Assembly (NCBI GenBank): GCA_946222055.1
Contig: CAMIEW010000087.1
Span: forward strand, 1-5,452
DNA: 5,452 nt
Reading direction: 5' to 3'
Source: an uncultured Porphyromonas sp.
Lineage (GTDB): Bacteria; Bacteroidota; Bacteroidia; Bacteroidales; Porphyromonadaceae
Shown here piece after piece: positions 1 to 5,452 of this stretch (the stretch's first letter is position 1; every line of letters starts with the position of its first letter). The translations under genes and the position numbers were made by a program. The notes under the pieces were generated by a model that saw only the letters and a program-made list of their open reading frames with translations, ran no database searches and was not told the origin of the DNA.

Positions 1-1
1 C

Positions 2-364
2 TACGCCTTTATGCAATACCTCGGGGCGGAGTGCCGGTCCGGGATCGACCTGCTGCTGGAGTACCTGCACTTTGATGAGCTGGTGAGCGTTGCCGACTAT
101 GTGATCACCGGTGAGGGAAGTGCCGATGAGCAGACGCTGATGGGGAAGTTGCCCTACGGCATCATGAGGCGTGCCCGCTCCGCCGGAGTGCCTACCTGGC
201 TCGTAGCCGGTCGAGTCGGGGCGAAGGATAAGTTACTTGCCGCCGGCTTCGATCGTGTCGCCTGTATCAATCCACCCGGTACCCCGCTGGATGTGGCAAT
301 GAGACCGGAAGTGGCTCGGGCAAATCTGAGCAGAACCATACTCTCGCTCCTCAGAGGTGAGTAG
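2..364 (+). CDS. glxK: Glycerate kinase, C-terminal part (5' end outside window)
   Basis: Glycerate kinase of the GlxK/GarK type phosphorylates D-glycerate with ATP, giving 2-phosphoglycerate (family knowledge) and so feeding lower glycolysis. The frame is open from base 2, and the in-frame ATG at 11 falls inside conserved sequence, so the gene starts upstream of the window. About 120 C-terminal residues are present, against roughly 375-380 for a full enzyme. The diagnostic stretch is ADYVITGEGSADEQTLMGK, followed by the P-x-G and GVPTWLVAGRVG segments, which match the family's VITGEGRxDxQ(S/T)xxGKxPxG block. The usual Arg after GEG is Ser here. The gene ends in TAG and runs into a shared hairpin terminator, converging on gap. 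Whether the product is 2- or 3-phosphoglycerate cannot be read from this fragment; the symbol is by family resemblance. Confidence 0.88.
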   Translation, partial: YAFMQYLGAECRSGIDLLLEYLHFDELVSVADYVITGEGSADEQTLMGKLPYGIMRRARSAGVPTWLVAGRVGAKDKLLAAGFDRVACINPPGTPLDVAMRPEVARANLSRTILSLLRGE

Positions 365-390
365 GGGATCTCTTGCCTGGAGTGAGAATA

Positions 391-435
391 AGAAAAGGGG
401 CTGTGTCGACCGAAGTCAACACAGCCCCCTTTTCT
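391..435. terminator. Bidirectional intrinsic terminator between glycerate kinase and gap
   Basis: A long inverted repeat lies in the 117-base gap between two convergent genes. The left arm (391-406, AGAAAAGGGGCTGTGT) pairs with the right arm (419-435), which has one extra C as a bulge. Past a single mismatch (407/418), GAC at 408-410 can pair with GTC at 415-417 around a CGAA tetraloop. The GC core is flanked by A-runs on the left and T-runs on the right, so each strand reads as a hairpin followed by TTTTCT. The position just after both stop codons supports termination in both directions. Confidence 0.88.
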
Positions 436-480
436 GCTCTACTCCTCCGGGTGGGGGAGTAGCTTGTGTGATCTGGTTAC

Positions 481-1503
<1,023 letters not shown>

Positions 1504-1539
1504 TTATGTAAAATCAGTTACTGGTGTCTATATGTAATC

Positions 1540-1561
1540 GACTGCGGTGTGATCCGCAATC
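1540..1561 (-). promoter_or_regulatory. Leader hairpin in the gap 5' UTR
   Basis: On the minus strand, GATTGCGG (1561 down to 1554) can pair with CCGCAGTC (1547 down to 1540) around a six-base ATCACA loop. This makes an 8-bp RNA stem with a single G-U pair. It lies inside the expected gap transcript, about 50 bases upstream of the ATG. No T-run follows it, so it is not a terminator. A role in mRNA stability or translation is inference only. Confidence 0.5.
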
Positions 1562-1562
1562 A

Positions 1563-1578
1563 TCCATCTTTCGATGGA
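1563..1578 (-). promoter_or_regulatory. Palindrome at the expected gap transcription start
   Basis: There is a perfect 6-bp inverted repeat, TCCATC-GAAA-GATGGA on the minus strand, immediately downstream of the -7 box. It could be an operator at the start point. If transcription starts at its outer edge, it would instead form a 5'-terminal hairpin with a GNRA-type GAAA loop. The sequence alone does not decide between these. Confidence 0.4.
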
Positions 1579-1586
1579 CAAATATA
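1579..1586 (-). promoter_or_regulatory. Bacteroidetes-type -7 box for gap
   Basis: TATATTTG on the minus strand fits the Bacteroidetes primary sigma factor -7 consensus TAnnTTTG exactly. It lies 87 bases upstream of the gap ATG. The region just upstream is A/T rich (a run of six T then AATTA), but I see no clear TTTG -33 element at the usual distance, so the call rests on the -7 box and its position. Confidence 0.62.
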
Positions 1587-1613
1587 ATTAAAAAAATCGG
1601 TTTGTCGCCCCTT

Positions 1614-2135
1614 TTAGCGTTTGAAAAGGCCTTTTCCTATTCCTTTGAAGATCCCCTTAGCTATGCCACGTAGGCCGCTCCCGGCTCCTCTTAGAGTGCC
1701 GGCAAGTAGGAGGCTGCTGCCCACGGCCAGTCCGGTGGGGAGGACCACCTCCTGGAGCAGTGAGGACCAGGATGAGTCCTTGATCTTATCCATGATGGAG
1801 AGCTTGTCGCTCTCCTGGTCCTTCCGAAGATCCACGAGGCGACTAGGCTCATGTAGCTGCCCCTCCCCGTCGGGATCCATGCGGATGATACGAGTGCGTG
1901 GAGTGGCGGCGGGAGCCTTGATGCCAAGTGCGGAGCCTACCAGCTTAGCTGTCATAGGACTCTTGTCGGCGAGTGCCCTCAGAGCCTCTCCCTTGGCTAC
2001 TTCGACTCCATCGGTACGGAGATAGTCGACGTTATTGAGTATCCTCATCTTACTCTCCTCCGATCGGCTCTCCAGTCGGTGCTTCTGTGCCTCCAGTCGG
2101 CTCTTGTAGTCCGGCTTGTATGCTTTGGTGCTCAT
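1614..2135 (-). CDS. Uncharacterised protein with one C-terminal hydrophobic segment and a Gly/Lys tail
   Basis: I do not recognise this 173-residue protein. Residues 1-60 are hydrophilic and highly charged, probably helical (LEAQKHRLESRSEESK). The middle, about 61-125, is Lys/Arg and Asp/Glu rich with no motif I know. A single hydrophobic stretch at about 128-147 (VVLPTGLAVGSSLLLAGTL) could cross or insert in the membrane. The last 24 residues are glycine-spaced and basic (GIAKGIFKGIGKGLFKR), with no acidic residue. The start is ATG at 2133-2135, 33 bases after the stop of the two-TM gene, so the two are probably cotranscribed. Its place after a YtxH-like and a YqjE-like gene suggests the third, variable member of a YqjD/E/K-like envelope cassette; that is inference from order and topology, not homology. 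Confidence 0.8.
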   Translation of the reverse strand: MSTKAYKPDYKSRLEAQKHRLESRSEESKMRILNNVDYLRTDGVEVAKGEALRALADKSPMTAKLVGSALGIKAPAATPRTRIIRMDPDGEGQLHEPSRLVDLRKDQESDKLSIMDKIKDSSWSSLLQEVVLPTGLAVGSSLLLAGTLRGAGSGLRGIAKGIFKGIGKGLFKR

Positions 2136-2168
2136 AGTGTCGTCTCTCTATCTGTGAGTGATAGGTGG

Positions 2169-2723
2169 TTACTGGTCCCGGAGGTCATCCTCCTCTCTAT
2201 ACTGATGCACCTCCACGACAGGGTGATCCTCCCTCTCGGTACCGGGGATCACAGACTCGCCGTGGACATCGGTAACGTCGGCCACCATCGTGACCGTAGC
2301 GGTCTCGCGACGAGCCTCGCCCGCCTCCTCATGCTCCTGCTCCTCCAGCTGGTCCAGCTGCTTGGTTATGATCTTCTCCTCCACTGCACCGATGATCGGC
2401 TTGCGGAGGAGTAAGAGAATGAGCTCGATCAGCAGAAACAACCCTACCAGGCAGCCAAATCCTGCTGCCATGGAGGAGACCGTCTCGTAGGCGCCCCAGA
2501 GGTCGGAGGCAAAGATCATGGCAAAAAGAAGGGCAATGACCACCTGGAGGAAAAAGAGCGCCGTCAGCCCGACGACCGCCATGATCAAGTAGTAGACACC
2601 CCTCACCCCGGCAGGGACGCCCTTCTCGATTGCCTGGAGCTTTACCAGCTCGCGCTTGGCATCCAAGAGTGTGAGAGCATCAGACTTTACTTCATCAATG
2701 ATTTGCTTGACTGTCTTTGCCAT
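2169..2723 (-). CDS. Two-TM membrane protein, YqjE / holin-X-like (DUF1469 type)
   Basis: This is a 184-residue integral membrane protein. The N-terminus (1-40) is a charged, probably amphipathic helix (IIDEVKSDALTLLDAKRELVKLQ). Two hydrophobic segments follow at about 43-72 and 84-106, the second ending LLLLRKP, so both ends are expected in the cytoplasm. The length, the N-terminal helix and the closely spaced TM pair resemble the YqjE/Holin_X group, often named 'phage holin family' in genome annotation. Nothing here suggests a phage or lysis role. After residue 113 the tail is strongly acidic (QLDQLEEQEHEEAGEARRE and REEDDLRDQ), longer than in the enteric proteins I know. The start is ATG at 2721-2723, with GAAGG seven bases upstream. 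It lies between the YtxH-like gene and the 173-residue gene. Confidence 0.85.
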   Translation of the reverse strand: MAKTVKQIIDEVKSDALTLLDAKRELVKLQAIEKGVPAGVRGVYYLIMAVVGLTALFFLQVVIALLFAMIFASDLWGAYETVSSMAAGFGCLVGLFLLIELILLLLRKPIIGAVEEKIITKQLDQLEEQEHEEAGEARRETATVTMVADVTDVHGESVIPGTEREDHPVVEVHQYREEDDLRDQ

Positions 2724-2730
2724 ACATATA

Positions 2731-2735
2731 CCTTC
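2731..2735 (-). promoter_or_regulatory. Possible Shine-Dalgarno for the two-TM gene
   Basis: GAAGG on the minus strand ends seven bases before the ATG at 2723, a normal Shine-Dalgarno spacing. The gap and DnaQ-like starts in this window show no such motif, so this start may be read in a more classical way. It supports the chosen start codon. Confidence 0.4.
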
Positions 2736-2769
2736 AAGTAAGGTTTATTCTTTACGAGATAAAAGACAA

Positions 2770-2814
2770 ATGGGATAGCGAAGAACCCTCTGGAGGATAC
2801 TTCGACCATCCCAT
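2770..2814 (-). terminator. Intergenic hairpin with U-rich tail after the YtxH-like gene
   Basis: On the minus strand, ATGGGAT (2814-2808) pairs with ATCCCAT (2776-2770). After a small internal loop, CGAAG (2804-2800) pairs with CTTCG (2783-2779), and a short CCT/AGG stem can close the top. The base of the stem is followed by TTGTCTTTTATC, a broken T-run. It starts 32 bases after the YtxH-like stop codon. It could terminate that transcript fully, or partly, with read-through into the two downstream genes, for which I see no convincing separate promoter. Confidence 0.62.
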
Positions 2815-2846
2815 CTGAAGATAAGTGGCTCTAAGCAGCAAGGGGG

Positions 2847-3266
2847 TTAGTCCTTGTTGACCTTTTTCTTGGCCTCCTCGGTAAGCTTGTCCTTCTCCTC
2901 CTTGGCCTCAGCCTTCAGGTCTTCGAGCTCCTCGTCGGTCAGGTCTGCGACCTTCTGAGCGGAGTCCTTCACCTTATTGCCCAGCTGAGAAGCGGAGTCC
3001 TTGACGGTAGAGTAGATGTCCTCAGCATCACCCTTGATATCATCCACATAGCGAGAGAGATCGCGTCCTGCCTTACGGGCACGGATACGGCTCTCGTAGT
3101 AGGCGTCCTTGACGTTGCTCTTCACCTTGTCAGCGGTGTCGGAAACGTCGTCGATCAGGTGGTTGCGACGGCCCTCATCAGAGAGGTAGGCAATGGCGGC
3201 GCCTACTGCTGATCCCACGAGGAGACCAAGCATAAACTTCACGCCAGAGTTGTTATTGCTGCTCAT
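2847..3266 (-). CDS. YtxH-like small membrane-anchored protein
   Basis: This is a 139-residue protein. A short polar N-terminus (MSSNNNSGVK) leads into one glycine/alanine-rich hydrophobic segment at about 11-28 (FMLGLLVGSAVGAAIAYL), followed by SDEGRRN. This matches the YtxH family pattern of a GxLxGxxxGAxxG helix then a charged S-x-x-G-R/K turn. The rest is a long, highly charged helical region with loose 11-residue periodicity like LEA or YqjD-type proteins, for example IYSTVKDSASQLGNKVKDSAQ at about 84-104. The end is almost all Lys/Glu/Asp. No enzyme motif is present. Family members are commonly linked to general stress or stationary phase, which is family knowledge and not shown here. 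It has its own TATATTTG promoter and is first in a three-gene minus-strand run. Confidence 0.87.
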   Translation of the reverse strand: MSSNNNSGVKFMLGLLVGSAVGAAIAYLSDEGRRNHLIDDVSDTADKVKSNVKDAYYESRIRARKAGRDLSRYVDDIKGDAEDIYSTVKDSASQLGNKVKDSAQKVADLTDEELEDLKAEAKEEKDKLTEEAKKKVNKD

Positions 3267-3313
3267 AATTTCTGTTTTCTGTCTTATTTAGTCCTTGGTT
3301 TAGTGCTTGTCAT

Positions 3314-3335
3314 GATAGGGAGTCTCCCCTCTATC
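3314..3335 (-). promoter_or_regulatory. Small hairpin in the leader of the YtxH-like gene
   Basis: On the minus strand, GATAG (3335-3331) can pair with CTATC (3318-3314). Past one bulged A, a GG/CC pair of steps extends the stem around a loop of about seven bases. It lies just downstream of the TATATTTG box, inside the expected 5' UTR of about 70 bases. It is modest in strength and its function is unknown. Confidence 0.3.
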
Positions 3336-3342
3336 TTCTGTA

Positions 3343-3369
3343 CAAATATACCTTTTTTCTGATATACAA
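3343..3369 (-). promoter_or_regulatory. Bacteroidetes-type promoter for the YtxH-like gene
   Basis: The minus strand carries TATATTTG (3350-3343), an exact TAnnTTTG -7 box. A TTG (3369-3367) lies 16 bases upstream, in the range of a short-spaced -33 element. The box is 76 bases from the ATG at 3266 and identical to the one before gap. It lies in the 147-base gap after the DnaQ-like gene, indicating a separate transcription unit from proS. Confidence 0.65.
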
Positions 3370-3413
3370 CTAATTCTGTCGTTGTAAATTGTCCTAATAG
3401 ACCCTGTCGATTC

Positions 3414-4262
3414 TTAGGCGCCCACTCGCCGATCCAGGTAGTCCTGCACCAGAGGCAGATCTCCCGGTTCGGTCTCATCGGGGTGGCGAAGCCGCAGCTG
3501 TGCGAGACAGATCCGAGTGAGACAGACATTTCGCCAGCCGACGATGTCCAGCGCCTCCATATCGTCCGGGCTGATCCCGGTGTACTCATTGGTCAGCGCC
3601 TTGAGCGATCGATAGCGGTGCCTCTCGTGCGGGTCAAGTGCGGCACTGAGCACCATAGTGCAGATCGCCTCCTTATGCTTGAGCCAGTACTCTGCCGTCG
3701 GGTGAAGCCTCCGTAGGGCAGCAAGCAGGATGCTCATGTCGAAGCGGACATTGTGGCACACGATCACGGAGGAGTGCTTGATCAGGGGCAAAAGGGTCTC
3801 CATGAGCTCCTCCTCGCTCTTCCCTATGATCCGAAGGGTGTGCGTGTCGAGGTGATGGACCCTCATGGCCTCTTCGCTCCCCGCATCCGGCTGGTCCACA
3901 AGCGCCACGCCGTGACACAGCTCTCGATACCGGTCGTCCAGTCCAAGCCAGGCAGCCTGTACAATCCGATCCTCCCTCCCCGGCCCGATAGAGAGTCCCG
4001 TGGTCTGGAGGTCGAGGATCAGGTAGCGGGGATAGAGCTCAGGATCCCTTGCTCTCAGCTCCGCAAGCTCATCCGGCGGCACTGTGGGTGGCTGTAACTG
4101 TCGGAGCAGATCCTTGTAGTCAATAGAGTGAGTCGACATCGGGATGACAGGCTTGCTGTTGCTTATGTGGGACTTGCGTCGTGCTTTTCCTAAAACAATA
4201 TCGCCGAGGAGCAGGATAACCAACACCACGGCGATAATGATAAGGACTCCACTGAGGCTCAT
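3414..4262 (-). CDS. Membrane-anchored DnaQ-like (DEDDh exonuclease fold) protein, active site apparently degenerate
   Basis: This 282-residue protein has one N-terminal TM helix (about 5-24, GVLIIIAVVLVILLLGDIVL) followed by GKARRK. By the positive-inside rule this leaves the rest in the cytoplasm. After a linker, a DnaQ-type exonuclease domain spans about 78-258. Exo I reads YLILDLQTTGL (Asp84, Gln86), where active enzymes have DxETTG. Exo II reads CHNVRFDMSIL and keeps the expected Asp175. Exo III, normally HxALxDA after a KLxxLxxxxGI segment, reads SLKALTNEYTGISPDDMEALDIV. By alignment the His is Met235 and the last Asp is Ile240. So the fold is clear but three of five metal/catalytic positions look lost. 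The start is ATG at 4262, nine bases after the proS stop, implying cotranscription; Met42 is an alternative start that would remove the anchor. It may bind nucleic acid without cutting it. Confidence 0.85.
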   Translation of the reverse strand: MSLSGVLIIIAVVLVILLLGDIVLGKARRKSHISNSKPVIPMSTHSIDYKDLLRQLQPPTVPPDELAELRARDPELYPRYLILDLQTTGLSIGPGREDRIVQAAWLGLDDRYRELCHGVALVDQPDAGSEEAMRVHHLDTHTLRIIGKSEEELMETLLPLIKHSSVIVCHNVRFDMSILLAALRRLHPTAEYWLKHKEAICTMVLSAALDPHERHRYRSLKALTNEYTGISPDDMEALDIVGWRNVCLTRICLAQLRLRHPDETEPGDLPLVQDYLDRRVGA

Positions 4263-4271
4263 CGAACCAAA

Positions 4272-5452
4272 TCAGTAGGAGCAGGCAAAGAGCACTCGGC
4301 GCTCTGAGGGCTTTCCGGTCAGGATATCCTTGCCGGGCTCATCAGGCTGCCCAAGTGGGATGCAACGGATCGTCGCCTTGGTTAGCTCCTTGATCCGCTC
4401 CTCGGTCTCGGCTGTCCCGTCCCAGTGAGCCATGACGAAGCCACCGGCCTCGACCTTCTCGCAGAAGTCGTCCCAGTCGTCGCAGCTGTAGGTGTGCTCG
4501 GTGCGGAAGTCCAGCGCCCTCTGATAGAGATTCTCCTGGATCTGATCCAGCAGATCTTCAACCCGCTTGCCGATGCCCTCGTAGGGGACAGTCTCCTTCT
4601 CCAGCGTATCTCGGCGCATCACCTCGATCGTCCCCTCCTCGACGTCGCGAGGTCCGAGGGCGAGACGAACAGGTACGCCCTTCATCTCATACTCAGAGAA
4701 CTTCCACCCCGGCTTCTTGTTGTCCGCATCGTCGTACTTCACCTTAATGTCGTGATCGCGAAGCTCCTTGATGAGCGGCTCCACCAGCTCGGAGATCTGC
4801 GCACGCTCCTCGTCGCTCTTGTAGATCGGTATGATCACCACATCGATCGGAGCCAGTGCAGGAGGCAGTACCAGACCATTGTCGTCGGAGTGGGTCATGA
4901 TGAGAGCGCCCATCAGTCGGGTCGATACGCCCCACGAGGTAGCCCATACCAGCTTCTCCTCGCCATCTTTGTCGGCAAAGGTGACATCAAAGGCCTTGGC
5001 AAAGTTCTGTCCCAGGAAGTGTGACGTACCGCTCTGCAGCGCCTTGCCATCCTGCATCATCGCCTCAATGGTATAGGTGTCGATAGCGCCGGCAAAGCGC
5101 TCGGTCGGCGTCTTCACGCCGCGGATGACCGGCATCGCCATCTTCTTCTCCGCAAAGTCGGCATACACCCTCAGCATCTGCCGAGCTCGCTCCTGAGCCT
5201 CCTCCTCGGTGGCATGGGCGGTGTGACCTTCCTGCCAGAGGAACTCGCTCGTGCGGAGGAAGAGTCGGGTGCGCATCTCCCAGCGCATGACGTTGCACCA
5301 CTGGTTGCAGAGCAGGGGGAGGTCGCGCCAGGAGTGGATCCAGTTCTTGTACGTATTCCAGATCACCGTCTCAGAGGTGGGGCGGATGATCAGTTCCTCA
5401 TCGAGCTTAGCCTCGGGGTCCACGACGACAGCGGACTCATCCTCTGTAGCCT
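4272..5452 (-). CDS. proS: Prolyl-tRNA synthetase, archaeal/eukaryote-like type (5' end outside window)
   Basis: ProRS is a cytoplasmic class II synthetase that charges tRNA-Pro with proline. The frame stays open to the right edge, and the GTG at 5421-5423 is an internal Val, so about 100 N-terminal residues are missing from a protein of roughly 490. Visible in order are the proline-binding RPTSET loop, motif 2 ([24 protein letters not shown]), [14 protein letters not shown], and motif 3 ([25 protein letters not shown]). The anticodon-binding domain follows ([14 protein letters not shown] through [14 protein letters not shown]). The C-terminal extension ends VLFACSY with the conserved terminal Tyr. 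This is the short type lacking the bacterial INS editing insertion between motifs 2 and 3. The C-terminal domain lacks most of the zinc-site cysteines known in other members. The DnaQ-like gene follows nine bases after its TGA stop. Confidence 0.97.
   Translation of the reverse strand, partial: ATEDESAVVVDPEAKLDEELIIRPTSETVIWNTYKNWIHSWRDLPLLCNQWCNVMRWEMRTRLFLRTSEFLWQEGHTAHATEEEAQERARQMLRVYADFAEKKMAMPVIRGVKTPTERFAGAIDTYTIEAMMQDGKALQSGTSHFLGQNFAKAFDVTFADKDGEEKLVWATSWGVSTRLMGALIMTHSDDNGLVLPPALAPIDVVIIPIYKSDEERAQISELVEPLIKELRDHDIKVKYDDADNKKPGWKFSEYEMKGVPVRLALGPRDVEEGTIEVMRRDTLEKETVPYEGIGKRVEDLLDQIQENLYQRALDFRTEHTYSCDDWDDFCEKVEAGGFVMAHWDGTAETEERIKELTKATIRCIPLGQPDEPGKDILTGKPSERRVLFACSY

Noticed and set aside
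1587..1613. Intrinsic terminator for the 173-residue gene in the T-run before the gap promoter
   Set aside because: The minus strand has a run of six T, but no stable GC hairpin precedes it; the A/T-rich stretch is better explained as part of the gap promoter.
2169..2723. Phage holin or prophage remnant
   Set aside because: The 'holin' label attaches to this family by annotation habit. There is no endolysin, integrase, structural phage gene or attachment site nearby, and the neighbours are housekeeping genes.
3370..3413. Terminator after the DnaQ-like gene
   Set aside because: Only a weak six-base repeat (TACAAC/GTTGTA on the minus strand) is present, with no T-run after it, and it overlaps the -33 area of the next promoter.
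3284..3589. A 101-codon minus-strand frame overlapping the 3' end of the DnaQ-like gene and running into the promoter region of the YtxH-like gene
   Set aside because: It reads the DnaQ-like gene in another frame, has no domain or ribosome site, and would run through the TATATTTG promoter and leader of the next gene.
4425..5024. A 199-codon plus-strand frame antisense to proS
   Set aside because: It lies wholly within confidently assigned proS sequence and has no motif or promoter; it is a codon-bias shadow.
5421..5423. GTG as the true start of proS
   Set aside because: The frame stays open through the nine codons to the window edge, and the family's N-terminal third is missing, so this GTG is an internal Val.

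Overview
This window looks like chromosomal DNA from a member of the Bacteroidota, most likely order Bacteroidales and possibly Porphyromonas or a close relative. Three things point that way. The best promoter-like sites have the Bacteroidetes -7 form TAnnTTTG (TATATTTG, found twice). Start codons mostly lack a clear Shine-Dalgarno sequence and have A-rich leaders. The gene products resemble Bacteroidales housekeeping proteins. This is an inference from sequence features, not a database match. There are no tRNA, rRNA, CRISPR or insertion-sequence signals.

Layout: (1) The left edge holds the last third of a plus-strand glycerate kinase gene. It converges on a minus-strand gap gene (glycolytic GAPDH), and a strong hairpin with T-rich tails on both sides separates the two as a bidirectional terminator. 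(2) gap has its own promoter and a leader of about 80-90 bases with two inverted repeats. (3) Upstream of gap, three minus-strand envelope-type genes follow one another: a small YtxH-like single-pass protein, a two-TM YqjE/holin-X-like protein, and an unrecognised 173-residue protein with one C-terminal hydrophobic segment and a Gly/Lys tail. A TATATTTG promoter precedes the first, and a hairpin with a U-rich tail lies between the first and second. (4) The right third holds a DnaQ-fold protein with an N-terminal membrane anchor. It starts 9 bases after the stop of proS (archaeal/eukaryote-like prolyl-tRNA synthetase), whose 5' end lies beyond the right edge.

The set combines central metabolism (glycerate kinase and GAPDH both feed lower glycolysis), translation (ProRS) and a small membrane/stress-type cassette resembling the enterobacterial YqjD-YqjE-YqjK arrangement. 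The most interesting item is the DnaQ-like protein: it keeps the fold signatures but seems to have lost three of the five DEDDh catalytic residues while gaining a membrane anchor. No gene-free stretch exceeds 300 bases. The longest gaps are 117 (365-480), 122 (1492-1613), 123 (2724-2846) and 147 (3267-3413) bases, and each holds a regulatory candidate listed below.
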